Source: Thermopetrobacter sp. TC1
GTDB lineage: Bacteria; Pseudomonadota; Alphaproteobacteria; Rhizobiales; Aestuariivirgaceae
Direction: 5' to 3'
Length of the DNA: 43,725 nucleotides
Assembly: GCF_000746275.1 (NCBI RefSeq)
Contig: NZ_KN050830.1
Coordinates: 6,369-50,093, forward strand
The notes under the pieces are model-generated. The model was not told the DNA's origin, searched no databases, and saw only the letters and a program-made list of their open reading frames with translations. Position numbers and translations under genes: made by a program. Positions 7,716-17,418 of this stretch are shown here, in pieces (position 1 is the first letter of the stretch; the number at the start of each line of letters is the position of its first letter).

Positions 7716-8450
7716 GTGGAACGTCTATCTTCCCTGCTGGAATGTCTGTCTTCCCTCGAATGTGAAAAAGAGGGACGGGACATCTTACGCGCCGCCGCTG
7801 CCGCACATGATGTTGATGCGCTGGCCTATTTCTTTCTGAAACCGCATCATTTCCTTGTGCGCGTGCCGCATCTTATCCATACCTTTCCCGCCGGATGGGG
7901 CAGGCAAGTCCTGGCTGATGCCCATGCTGGTTTCGGAGCCCTTGTCCGTATGGGCGTCCGAACGGTCGCCCCGGTCGATCTCACCCAGCGCAGCGACGAA
8001 GATGCAAGGGCGATCATGAACCTCCCCGACGTTGGCAACCGCGGCGCATTGCTCACCGTGCGCAGCGCCGGCGGGGAGACGGGGATACTTTTTGCATCCG
8101 CGAATGGGAGCGAGATCGAGTGGCGTCGCTTCAAGGAAGAGGCATTGCCGCGGTTACAGATCTTCCTCGCGCAATTCCATGAGACCATTTTGCTTGTTCA
8201 GGGCATAGCGCCCTGTTGCGCCGAAGAGCTCCTCTCCCGGCGAGAGCTGGAATGCCTGCACTGGTGCGCGCAGGGCAAGAGTTACTGGGAAACGGCCGTG
8301 ATCCTCGGGATCGCGGAGCGCACCGTCAATCATCACATGCGCATGGTGCGCGAAAAACTGCAGGTCCAGACCAATGCCCAGGCCGTATCCCGCGCCTATG
8401 AGCTCGGGCTGATGCTGCCCGACGAGGATTTCACATCTGTCGCTCCCTGA
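7716..8450 (+). CDS. LuxR-family regulator with divergent autoinducer-binding domain
   Basis: A 244-residue transcription regulator. The C-terminal GerE-type helix-turn-helix is clear (LSRRELECLHWCAQGKSY, then IAERTVNHHMR and KLQVQTNAQAVSRA, about residues 175-235). The N-terminal part has the size and the F57-P-A-G-W61 landmark of an acyl-homoserine-lactone domain. The conserved D-P pair after it and most pocket residues are not recognisable, so the ligand, if any, is unknown. No luxI is in the window. The start is a GTG at 7716: an in-frame stop lies at 7677-7679, and no other start codon occurs between them. The operator-like array upstream may make it autoregulated or part of another regulon. 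It is divergent from the PilZ gene, so motility or surface control is a plausible role. Confidence 0.8.
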   Translation: MERLSSLLECLSSLECEKEGRDILRAAAAAHDVDALAYFFLKPHHFLVRVPHLIHTFPAGWGRQVLADAHAGFGALVRMGVRTVAPVDLTQRSDEDARAIMNLPDVGNRGALLTVRSAGGETGILFASANGSEIEWRRFKEEALPRLQIFLAQFHETILLVQGIAPCCAEELLSRRELECLHWCAQGKSYWETAVILGIAERTVNHHMRMVREKLQVQTNAQAVSRAYELGLMLPDEDFTSVAP

Positions 8451-8479
8451 AGATCCCCTTTGTCTCAAGAAAGGCTTGG

Positions 8480-8508
8480 AAAGGGCCTGACCGGTTCTCG
8501 GCCTTTTT
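8480..8508 (+). terminator. Imperfect rho-independent terminator after LuxR gene
   Basis: AAAGG (8480-8484) pairs with CCTTT (8502-8506). One bulged G and two further C-G pairs close a 12-nt loop. The T-run is 8504-8508. The stem is weak. Confidence 0.4.
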
Positions 8509-8512
8509 AAGA

Positions 8513-9544
8513 TCACAGGCGGCCTTGGTGCTGCAGGGCGCCCAAGGGAAAGGCCGTCATGGGATCATCATCAATCAGCTTGTTCAGAATGGTGCGGATT
8601 TCGGCCACGTCTGCATTCATGCGGTCGATCAGTTCATCCACGGAGCAGAATTTCTCATCGCCGCGAATGAAGGCGATGAAATCCACCACCAGCCGCCGCC
8701 CGTAGAGATCGGCGGAGAAATCCAGCAGGAACACCTCCAGAAAACGGCTGTGTCCGTCGAAGGTGGGGCGGCTGCCCACGTAACCGGCGCCGAACCAGCC
8801 GGAAGGATGCGGCATGGGCGGCAAATCGTCCATTCTGCCGTCCGCGGGCCGCACGCGCATGGCATAGATGCCCTCGCGCGGTTCGCAGCCGGGATCGAGG
8901 CGGATGTTGACGGTGGGAAAGCCGATCTCGCGCCCGCGCGCATCGCCGTGCACCACCTCGCCCTCCACCATCCACCAGTAGCCCAGCTCATGCGCCGCGC
9001 GTTTGACATGCCCGCGGCGCAGGTGATTGCGGATGGCGGAGGAGGAAAACGGCGCAATACCGTCATCATCCGTGACCTGATCGACGATATCGACACCAAA
9101 GCCGTGTTTTTCGCCCAGGCGGCGCATCAGGTCCGGATTGCCCTTCCGCCCATGGCCGAAATGAAAGTCGTATCCCGTCACCACATGCCGCGCGCCCAAG
9201 GTCTCCACCACATACTGGCGCACGAAATCTTCCGCCTCCAGCGCCGCCGTCGTTCGCGAAAACGGCAGCACCGCCACGAAATCACCGCCCAGGCCGGAAA
9301 GCAGCCGCGCCTTCATGGGAAGCGGGGTTAGCCGGAACAGCGGCTCATCGGGCCGGAACACATCCCGCGGATGCGGCTCCAGCGTCATCATCCCCCACGG
9401 GATGTTTTCCTGTTCAGCAATGCGCCGGGCCGTTTCCAGAAGCTGCTGATGCCCGCGATGCACGCCGTCGAAGTTGCCGATGGCCACGACACCGCCCCGA
9501 ACGGTCTGCGGTATCTCCCTATCCAGCAGAACGATGCGGCTCAT
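8513..9544 (-). CDS. ribF: Bifunctional riboflavin kinase / FAD synthetase
   Basis: It phosphorylates riboflavin to FMN and adenylates FMN to FAD in the cytoplasm. The N-terminal nucleotidyltransferase domain has GNFDGVHRGHQ (about residue 23) and FSSSAIRNHL. The C-terminal kinase domain has REIGFPTVNI and DFIAFIRGDEKF. At 343 residues it is slightly longer than the usual 305-320, through loops such as residues about 240-255 and a tail after the kinase domain. It lies downstream of a MaoC gene (114-bp gap) on the same strand and is convergent with the LuxR gene. Confidence 0.97.
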   Translation of the reverse strand: MSRIVLLDREIPQTVRGGVVAIGNFDGVHRGHQQLLETARRIAEQENIPWGMMTLEPHPRDVFRPDEPLFRLTPLPMKARLLSGLGGDFVAVLPFSRTTAALEAEDFVRQYVVETLGARHVVTGYDFHFGHGRKGNPDLMRRLGEKHGFGVDIVDQVTDDDGIAPFSSSAIRNHLRRGHVKRAAHELGYWWMVEGEVVHGDARGREIGFPTVNIRLDPGCEPREGIYAMRVRPADGRMDDLPPMPHPSGWFGAGYVGSRPTFDGHSRFLEVFLLDFSADLYGRRLVVDFIAFIRGDEKFCSVDELIDRMNADVAEIRTILNKLIDDDPMTAFPLGALQHQGRL

Positions 9545-9658
9545 GACCCCAACCAGCTCCTTCTTTCCTGACTACCCTTGCTCCCGGGTGCCCTTTTCCT
9601 TGCACGGGCAAGCGTGCCAAAGCCGCACCGGGCGCAGGATGACGCCCCTTTCAAGGCC

Positions 9659-10114
9659 TCACCCCTGTGCCCGGCTCGGCGCAATCAGCACGGCTTCGCC
9701 GCGCAGCACTTCCTTGTCCCCAACAAGGCAGCGCGTGGCAAACGTCACGCGCCGGCGCCGGGTGTCGATGGCCGTAACCGTCACCTCCGCCGTCACGTCA
9801 TCGCCCACATAGACCGGGGCGCGAAACTGAATGCTCTGCGAGACATAGATCGCCCCCCTGCCGGGAAGCTGCGTGCCCAGCACCGCCGAGATCAGCGAGG
9901 CGGTGAGCATGCCATGCACGATCGGTCGCTTGAAGGGGGTTTCGGCCGCATAGGCGGCATCCAGATGCACCGGATTGACGTCTCCGGTCAGTGCGGCGAA
10001 GGTGCGCACCGCCTCCTCATCGAGCCGCCGCGTCAGCCGCGCGCTCATGCCTTCTTCCATGTCCTCGATGAACACCTGCCGGACGCTCTCCTGCGAAGGA
10101 ATCGGGTTGCTCAT
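9659..10114 (-). CDS. MaoC-like (R)-specific enoyl-CoA hydratase
   Basis: This is a hot-dog-fold hydratase of 151 residues. The hydratase-2 motif is visible as FAALTGDVNPVHLDAAYA, with the catalytic Asp and His of the GD-x-NP-x-H-x-D signature, followed by IVHGMLTASLIS. This matches PhaJ/MaoC-type proteins that hydrate trans-2-enoyl-CoA to (R)-3-hydroxyacyl-CoA, for polyhydroxyalkanoate or fatty-acid metabolism. The substrate is not settled by sequence. Its ATG overlaps the stop of the upstream HAD gene as ATGA (10111-10114), so the two are translationally coupled. Confidence 0.9.
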   Translation of the reverse strand: MSNPIPSQESVRQVFIEDMEEGMSARLTRRLDEEAVRTFAALTGDVNPVHLDAAYAAETPFKRPIVHGMLTASLISAVLGTQLPGRGAIYVSQSIQFRAPVYVGDDVTAEVTVTAIDTRRRRVTFATRCLVGDKEVLRGEAVLIAPSRAQG

Positions 10115-11100
10115 CGTTCCTGTCCTTTTTCCTGCGCCGTCTTCTCAGACGCGCTCCTCGCCCCCGGCTGTTGCTCTTCTTGCTCTTCTTGCTCTTCTTG
10201 CTCCTGCCCCAGCCATTGCAGGCGCTCGGTGATGCCCACAAGCTTCACCCCCGGCGCGATGCGCTGAATTTCCGCAATCAGCCAGGCAAGCCCCTTTTCA
10301 TGCAGCTCCTGCCGATGCACGCCCGAGGCCACATAAAGCGCATGGATGCCGAAATTGCGCGCGCCCAGAATGTCCGTGGCGAGACCATCGCCGATGGCCA
10401 GGATCTCTTCCCGCTCAATTTTGCGCCCCGCCACCCGTTCCGCCTTTTCAAGGCAGGCTTCATAGATGGGCGGATAGGGCTTGCCGGCCATGATTACCTC
10501 TCCGCCCATCTCGGCATAGAGCGCGGCCAGCGCACCGGCGCAAGGAATGATGCGCGCGCCATGCTGCACCTTCATGTCGGGATTGGCGCAGACCATGGGT
10601 AATTTGCGCCTCACCAGCGCCTGCAGCAGCGGGCGGTATTGTTCCGGCTGTTCCGTCTTGTCGTCAAACAGCCCGGAATTGAGGATCACGTCCGCCTCCT
10701 CCGGGCCGGTGAAGGTCACGGGCAGGCCCTCGCGCAGCCGCGCATCGCGCTCAGGCCCCAGGTGAAAAACCCGCTTTCCGGCATGCCGGGCAATCAGCGC
10801 CCGGGTGAGATCGCCGGAGGTGACGATATCATCCCATGCCTCCCGCGGCACCTTCAGCCCCTCGAGCTGCTCGATCAGCGCCTGCACCGGCCGCGGCGAA
10901 TTGGTGATGAAAATGACGATACCGCCCTTTGCCCGGTGACGGACGAGCGCGTCACACGCCGCCTCATCGGCGACAACCCCGTTGTGCACCACACCCCAGA
11001 CATCACAGAACCAGACGGGATACTGCGCCGATAAGGGCGCAACGTCATTGATCAGCGGAATGTCCCCCGTTTTCGCCAATGTCGGAAAGCTCTGCGGCAT
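10111..11100 (-). CDS. HAD-superfamily class IIA hydrolase, TIGR01459-like
   Basis: A NagD-like phosphatase of the HAD class IIA type. The nucleophile motif is degenerate at the second Asp (FCD33-V-W-GVVHNG), as in the alphaproteobacterial TIGR01459 family. Motif 2 is FITNSPRP, the conserved Lys is in MAGKPYPPIYE, and motif 3 is IGDGLATDILGA. The physiological substrate is not known. The last 35 residues are an unusual Gln/Glu tract (QEQEEQEEQEEQQ) produced by a 9-bp DNA repeat; they lie outside the fold. The gene is coupled to the MaoC gene, and ribF follows, an arrangement I associate with alphaproteobacteria. Confidence 0.9.
   Translation of the reverse strand: MPQSFPTLAKTGDIPLINDVAPLSAQYPVWFCDVWGVVHNGVVADEAACDALVRHRAKGGIVIFITNSPRPVQALIEQLEGLKVPREAWDDIVTSGDLTRALIARHAGKRVFHLGPERDARLREGLPVTFTGPEEADVILNSGLFDDKTEQPEQYRPLLQALVRRKLPMVCANPDMKVQHGARIIPCAGALAALYAEMGGEVIMAGKPYPPIYEACLEKAERVAGRKIEREEILAIGDGLATDILGARNFGIHALYVASGVHRQELHEKGLAWLIAEIQRIAPGVKLVGITERLQWLGQEQEEQEEQEEQQPGARSASEKTAQEKGQER
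10171..10203. repeat. 9-bp microsatellite in HAD gene
   Basis: The unit TTGCTCTTC occurs three times perfectly plus six bases. It is in frame and encodes the Gln/Glu tract near the HAD C-terminus on the minus strand. Gain or loss of units would not shift the frame. Confidence 0.9.
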
Positions 11101-11224
11101 GGAATGCTCGGCTCCGGATTTCGCGCCAGAAACAGCCCCCCGTGCTCAAGGCGACAGGGGACATGCCCGCAATGTGGGCCCGGGCAGGCTTGCGCCGATG
11201 AATGGGCCGGGCAGGGGCATGGTG

Positions 11225-12721
11225 TCAAGCGGCACCTCTGGCGAAGGCACCGGGCCGCAAGGCGCCGGCCGCGGCCGCCCCCTCGTTCATGCCGAGGACG
11301 GAAGGCGCAAGGATCTGCGCCTGCGCCAGAATATCCTCCTTCAGCCGCCGCGGCGGGGCGAAGAGACGCCCGCGCACCAAACGCACTCGGCTGGGCAGGG
11401 CCGCTGCCTGCGCCGGTGCGGAAACGCCGGAGACGATGAGCTCCGGCGCCCCCTGCAAAGGCAATGCGCCCGCAGGGGCCGCCTTCAACACCGGCAGCGC
11501 CACATCCGCCCAGGCAAAGCCGAGGGTGGCGAGCGCCTGCGGATCCATGTGTTCCGGATCGGCCTCGCCCAGACACAGCCGCACGCCCAGGCCCGCCAGC
11601 CAGGCCAGCAGCAGCACGCCGCCATTGCCCATGCTCGCCAAAGCGCTTTGCGGCACTTCAAGAACGAGATGATCGCGCACATCCGCCGCACTTTTCAGCG
11701 CCTCGCCCAACAGCGCGCGGGCATCGCGCATGAGAAACAGCTCTTCGGAGAGAGCGGCGATCACCGGCAGCACCTGCCCATGCTCCCGAAGCCGCCGCAG
11801 AAAGGCCGCGGCCGCGCCGATCACATGCACATCCAGCGCGGCGGAAAACCCGCCGTTGCGCGCAAGCAGCTGCGCCTCCCGTCCCAGATGCACATGATCG
11901 CCACCGCGGGCCAGCGCCGGCAGGGCGCGGTACATCACCGTCTTTCTGGCATGCCGGTCCACGATCGGCTCCATGTAGAGCCGAAAGCCCTCAAGCCACG
12001 GGCCCGTCAGGCTTTCGCTGCGTGTCTCAACGCCCGCCCCGTTCAGGCCGGAGCCGTCATTGCCCGGCACACTGCCGCGCATCACCGGCGGGCTCTGGGC
12101 GGGTGCAGGTGCATGCTGCGGCGAAGGTGAGTGGGATGCACTTTTGTGCGCGGACGTCGCTGCGGCATGATTTCGGGGGTGCGCCCCCTGTGCGGAAACC
12201 GCCGGGGCATCATGCGCAGTGTGCGGCGCTGCTGCTGGAGCAGGAGAAGGCGTTTCGGCAGACAGGTGAGATGCGGTTTTCGTGGCGCCAACCTCACAAG
12301 GATTCTGGATGGACTCAGAGGCTTTCGATGGGGGGCGCGTGGCGGATGCTCTAGAAGATCCTTTCGGGCCCGGCCGCGTGACCGAAGGCGTGCGGTCCTT
12401 CGTTTCGGCAGGGGCGGTGTGTCCATGTGAACGTGGTGTTTCGAGCAGGGCGGTGATATCCCGCTCCAGCCGCGCCAGCCGCTGTTGCATGGAGGCGAGC
12501 AGCCGCGCCATCTGGGTCTGGCGATGTCCCTCAACCCTGTCATGACGCATGATCCAGGCGAGGGTGATGAGCAGGGCGGCGGCCAGAAGCAGCATGGCCA
12601 GCGGCAACGCAGCCGCCGGTGAGAGAATGCCGAGCGCGGCCATCAGGGCAAGGGCCGCGCCCGCGCCGCTCAACACCAGCGGCGCGATCAGAACATAAAA
12701 GGCAAGATCCCCCCGCTTCAT
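11225..12721 (-). CDS. TipF-like membrane protein with degenerate EAL domain
   Basis: The architecture matches the flagellar assembly regulator TipF of Caulobacter: two N-terminal membrane helices (about residues 7-30 and 35-58), a coiled coil (about 66-94), a long Ala/Pro/Ser/His-rich linker (about 95-235) and a C-terminal EAL-type domain (about 240-475). The domain starts with FRLYMEPIVD. The catalytic Glu-Ala-Leu is replaced by YRALPAL, and the later metal-binding Asp/Glu motifs are not evident. It is therefore unlikely to cleave c-di-GMP and more likely a binder or scaffold. TipF helps place and assemble the flagellum, which fits the flagellar genes elsewhere in the window. The ATG at 12721 has GGGG 4 nt before it. 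The name is by architecture, not proven orthology. Confidence 0.7.
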   Translation of the reverse strand: MKRGDLAFYVLIAPLVLSGAGAALALMAALGILSPAAALPLAMLLLAAALLITLAWIMRHDRVEGHRQTQMARLLASMQQRLARLERDITALLETPRSHGHTAPAETKDRTPSVTRPGPKGSSRASATRPPSKASESIQNPCEVGATKTASHLSAETPSPAPAAAPHTAHDAPAVSAQGAHPRNHAAATSAHKSASHSPSPQHAPAPAQSPPVMRGSVPGNDGSGLNGAGVETRSESLTGPWLEGFRLYMEPIVDRHARKTVMYRALPALARGGDHVHLGREAQLLARNGGFSAALDVHVIGAAAAFLRRLREHGQVLPVIAALSEELFLMRDARALLGEALKSAADVRDHLVLEVPQSALASMGNGGVLLLAWLAGLGVRLCLGEADPEHMDPQALATLGFAWADVALPVLKAAPAGALPLQGAPELIVSGVSAPAQAAALPSRVRLVRGRLFAPPRRLKEDILAQAQILAPSVLGMNEGAAAAGALRPGAFARGAA

Positions 12722-13150
12722 GATCCCCGATGTCCCTCGCCCGGAAAGCCGGCTTTCACCATGCGCACCGAAAGTGCATCGCCCTTCAGGCTCCGGTCAC
12801 GGGTTCTGGACGCAACCGGAATCCAGAATGGCAAGGCTGTCTGGTGCACGCAGCCGCCATCATGCCATCTGCGGCCAGGAGTGGCCAGATATTCTTTCCT
12901 GTGTGGCGAATCACCCCATGCACGCCTTGCGCCTCATTGCACCACCGGCGCGGGTTTTCGCAAGCCCCCTTCGCGTCGCGGCTTTGAGGATGCGTGACCT
13001 TTCTTAAAAAGTGATAATCATTATCATTATGGCACGCACCTTGCGTTTTGGGGCTGCACAGATGCCGCACGCCGTTGCGCAAGGGCGCAGGCGTGCCATC
13101 CCGGAACAAGCAGGGACGCGCCCCCGCACGAATGAACATGAGGAATTGCC
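12722..13150. other. Intergenic region before GNAT gene
   Basis: A divergent 429-bp spacer. Open frames here lack ribosome-binding sites and recognisable products. The only clear element is the Fur-box-like sequence at 13013-13031. Confidence 0.6.
13013..13031. promoter_or_regulatory. Fur-box-like site
   Basis: GATAATCATTATCATTATG matches 17 of 19 positions of the classical Fur box (in its GATAATGATTATCATTATC orientation). It sits 120 bp before the GNAT gene. Many alphaproteobacterial Fur/Mur proteins bind diverged sites, so the cognate regulator is uncertain. A strong consensus match in a GC-rich genome is unlikely to be chance. Confidence 0.6.
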
Positions 13151-14368
13151 ATGGCATGGACATCGATCATCCCCGCCTTTGCGCCCGCAGCCTGTGATCC
13201 GCCGGCGACCGGCGCTGCAGCGGAAGCGGACTGGCATGTGGCGCTCCTTGAGGATGTCCATGCCGCGGAAACATTCTGGCAGGAGCTGTTTGAGACCGCC
13301 GGCAGGCACGTCTATCAGCATCCCGCCTTTCATACCGCCTGGTTCAAAACCTTAGGCCGGCGCAAGAGGGCAGGGCCCCTCATCATAGCCGTGCATCATC
13401 AGGGCCGGCCGTTCCTGCTGCTGCCGCTGCTGGTTAAGCGCATCGGCCCGCTTGCCATTGCCGTGCATGCCGGTGAGAAGCATGCCAACATCGCAGGTCC
13501 CCTTTGCCGCAATGATGATCACGCCCTGATCACGCAAGCGCTTACCATTGTTTGCGCACACCTGAAACGGGCCGGCATCGATCTCCTTCTCATGCAGAAC
13601 GTGATTGCGCAGGCGGACGGGCAATCGCCCGCGTCTTCCTGGCCGCGCGTCCGCTGGATCATCACCGAACGGTTTTTCGAGGCGGTATTGCCCGCCAAGG
13701 GGCTTGAGGCCTTTTTCTCCGCCCATCGCAGCCGCAAGGCCCGCGCCCGCCTGCGTCATAAGCGCAACCGCCTGGCTGCTGTCGGAACCCTGCGGATCGG
13801 CAGGGTGACGAAGCGGGCACAGGCCCATGAGGCCATTCACACGCTTCTGTCCTGGAAAGCCGCCCGCCTGGCGCGCAAGGGCGCCGCCGCAGCGCCCGGC
13901 ATCATGGCCGGATGGGCCGCCTTCTATCGCGCCCTGTTCGATCAGGGCCTTCTTGAAATTTACACCCTGTCCGTGAACGGGCGGCTTTTGGCCGTCCTTG
14001 CCGGCGCTGCCGCCCATGGCCGCTTTTCCGTCTTTGCATCGGCTTTCGATGCCGATGCGCCTTTGGCACGCTACAGCCCCGGCGAAGTGCTGCTTGCCCA
14101 TCTTTTCGATGCCTTGCCGGCAAGAGGTGTGCGCCGCCTTGATCTTGGCGTGGGCAGCATGCCCTACAAGCAGGCCTGGAGCACCTCCATCCATCCTGCC
14201 GGCACTCTGCTTGTGTCGATAACTTGGCGCGGAAACCTCGCCATGCGCGCGCTGACACCGCTTCTTGCCCTGAAACCCGCCGCAAAACGCATCCTTGAAA
14301 AACACCCCCGCCTGCGCCGCCCGCTCACCTTCTTTCACACCGCCGCCAGATGGCCGGTTTCAACATGA
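13151..14368 (+). CDS. GNAT-type acyltransferase, BcsL/CelD-like
   Basis: A 405-residue protein of the acetyltransferase family found in cellulose and polysaccharide loci (Acetyltransf_6, BcsL/CelD-like). Landmarks are QHPAFHTAWFKTLG (about 56-69), the basic motif SRKARARLRHKRNRL (194-208) and the C-terminal RRLDLGVGSMPYKQAW. The substrate is unknown; family members are proposed to acylate polysaccharides or amino-sugar or siderophore precursors. The ATG at 13151 follows GAGGAATTGCC. The Fur-box-like site 120 bp upstream hints at iron control, which would favour a siderophore or iron-stress role. That link is inference. It appears monocistronic, with the CIRCE-groESL unit next. Confidence 0.75.
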   Translation: MAWTSIIPAFAPAACDPPATGAAAEADWHVALLEDVHAAETFWQELFETAGRHVYQHPAFHTAWFKTLGRRKRAGPLIIAVHHQGRPFLLLPLLVKRIGPLAIAVHAGEKHANIAGPLCRNDDHALITQALTIVCAHLKRAGIDLLLMQNVIAQADGQSPASSWPRVRWIITERFFEAVLPAKGLEAFFSAHRSRKARARLRHKRNRLAAVGTLRIGRVTKRAQAHEAIHTLLSWKAARLARKGAAAAPGIMAGWAAFYRALFDQGLLEIYTLSVNGRLLAVLAGAAAHGRFSVFASAFDADAPLARYSPGEVLLAHLFDALPARGVRRLDLGVGSMPYKQAWSTSIHPAGTLLVSITWRGNLAMRALTPLLALKPAAKRILEKHPRLRRPLTFFHTAARWPVST

Positions 14369-14436
14369 AACGTGTTCCTTCCTCTGCTGCGTTCCGGCGC
14401 CGTTGACCATTTTGTCGAATTTTTCCCGCCCGGGTC

Positions 14437-14465
14437 TTGACCTCTGCTATGGCTCCGCCTATGTC
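14437..14465 (+). promoter_or_regulatory. groESL promoter
   Basis: TTGACC (14437-14442), 17 bp, then TATGTC (14460-14465). The predicted start falls at about 14472, at the edge of the CIRCE palindrome, so HrcA binding would block initiation. Confidence 0.7.
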
Positions 14466-14470
14466 CTGCG

Positions 14471-14509
14471 CAGCTGTTAGCACTCACCTCAAGAGAGTGC
14501 TAACAGCTG
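14471..14509. promoter_or_regulatory. CIRCE element (HrcA operator)
   Basis: TTAGCACTC (14477-14485), 9 bp, GAGTGCTAA (14495-14503): a perfect CIRCE consensus. The arms extend by CAGCTG on both sides to a perfect 15-bp inverted repeat. It is expected to bind the heat-shock repressor HrcA and to repress groESL at normal temperature. Confidence 0.97.
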
Positions 14510-14652
14510 TAAGGCCGTTCGGCCCCAGGGTTCGGCCCCAAGGCCGGCATGAAAGGATTTCGGTATTGGCGTCCCGGGATCGGCATGCGGGGCGCTTGAA
14601 GGTGGACCATCCATCATTGCAGGACTGCCAAAGCCTTTAGGGAGAAAGGACG

Positions 14653-14940
14653 ATGAAATTTCGGCCCTTGCATGATCGCGTTCTGGTGCGCCGCATCGAG
14701 GAGGAGAACAAGACTCCCGGCGGCATCATCATTCCCGATACCGCCAAGGAGAAGCCCCAGCAGGGCGAGGTTCTTGCCGTTGGGCCCGGCGCCCGTGACG
14801 AGACCGGCAAGATCGTGCCGCTCGATGTGAAGGTGGGCGACAAGGTGCTCTTCGGCAAGTGGTCCGGCTCGGAGGTGACCATCGACGGCGAGGAGCTCCT
14901 GATCATGAAGGAGTCCGACATCCTCGGCATTCTCGAGTGA
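14653..14940 (+). CDS. groES: Co-chaperonin GroES
   Basis: The 10-kDa lid of the GroEL folding chamber. The 95-residue length is exact for the family. Landmarks are [18 protein letters not shown] at the start, the mobile loop [20 protein letters not shown] and the C-terminal [24 protein letters not shown] precedes the ATG. It is the first gene of the heat-shock operon, under CIRCE control, with groL 70 bp downstream. Confidence 0.98.
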   Translation: MKFRPLHDRVLVRRIEEENKTPGGIIIPDTAKEKPQQGEVLAVGPGARDETGKIVPLDVKVGDKVLFGKWSGSEVTIDGEELLIMKESDILGILE

Positions 14941-14977
14941 GCGAAAAAGCGCCGTCGCTTGCGGGGCGTGAACATGA

Positions 14978-16642
<1,665 letters not shown>

Positions 16643-16670
16643 TCCGTCGGCCGCCTCACGAGAAAAAATC

Positions 16671-16704
16671 AGGCCCGCCGGAACCGCTTCCGGCGGGCCT
16701 TTTT
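16671..16704. terminator. Strong, probably bidirectional terminator after groL
   Basis: A perfect 13-bp stem (16671-16683 with 16688-16700) has the tetraloop CCGC and is followed by a T-run for groL. An A-run (AGAAAAAATC, ending at 16670) on the other side gives a T-run for minus-strand transcripts, so it may also end the DUF3501 transcript. Confidence 0.95.
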
Positions 16705-16759
16705 GCACGGAAATGAAATTGCCGGGTTTTGGCGCTTGGCCCCTGATATGTCTGCGCAA

Positions 16760-17380
16760 TCAGGAAAGGTCCTCGATGAGGGAGGCGCGGACGTTTTCCG
16801 GCACCGTGGCTTCATGGGTGTATTCGGGATGCTCCACCCCAACGGTCATGGGCGCGCCCGCCTTGAGATCGGCGATCATCTCCGGCGTGAGTTCAAAGCG
16901 CAGGAAATGCACCGATGAGGTCTTGTCCTCGGTGGAGCGCTCAAGATCCTCGTTGGCGATGGCATAGACCTTCTCGTGATCGCCGATGCGGATCCAGATC
17001 CTGTTTTCCGCGCCGACCAGGCGGGAGAGCCATTCGATGCGCTCCTTGGGATCATCCCACTCGAACATGAAGGTGGCCTTGAAATTGGAGCCGTCGGGGA
17101 TGAGGGGATTGTAAACGTCCAGCTCCTCCTGAATGCCCTCGGGCTCGAAGATGCGCTCGATGCGCAGCATCTCCTGGATCTGATACTGCATGGTGAGCGA
17201 ATCCTCGAAATGAATGGTGGCGTTGGGGCCCACCGGCACGATGCGGTTCTTCTTGTGGGCCATCACCTTTTTGCGGAATTCGGGGCGGGCGACGGCATAT
17301 TCCTCCAGCGAGAACAGATCCTCGCGCTTAAGCGGCCCCTTCTTCTTCTCGCCCTTGCGGGTCAGAACATCCGTGCTCAT
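16760..17380 (-). CDS. DUF3501 family protein
   Basis: A 206-residue cytoplasmic protein of the DUF3501 family, recognised from LKREDLFSLEEYAVARPEFR, NATIHFEDSLTMQYQIQEML and its Glu/Asp-rich middle. The function is unknown. The family is known for sitting beside rubrerythrin and heterodisulfide-reductase-like Fe-S proteins, exactly as here, so a role in peroxide or iron handling is inferred from context. No metal motif is obvious. It is the last gene of the minus-strand cluster, 38 bp after the EncFtn-type gene, and ends close to the bidirectional terminator. Confidence 0.85.
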   Translation of the reverse strand: MSTDVLTRKGEKKKGPLKREDLFSLEEYAVARPEFRKKVMAHKKNRIVPVGPNATIHFEDSLTMQYQIQEMLRIERIFEPEGIQEELDVYNPLIPDGSNFKATFMFEWDDPKERIEWLSRLVGAENRIWIRIGDHEKVYAIANEDLERSTEDKTSSVHFLRFELTPEMIADLKAGAPMTVGVEHPEYTHEATVPENVRASLIEDLS

Positions 17381-17418
17381 GGGTCTTGCCTCCTTGTGAT
17401 CCTGATATGTCTGTCCTT

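Noticed and set aside
7567-7839. 90-codon frame overlapping the LuxR gene start
   Set aside because: Wrong frame for the regulator, no family match, and no ribosome-binding site.
8488-8499. ACCGGT palindrome in the LuxR terminator loop as an operator
   Set aside because: Six bases is too short to support a site, and it is explained as loop sequence.
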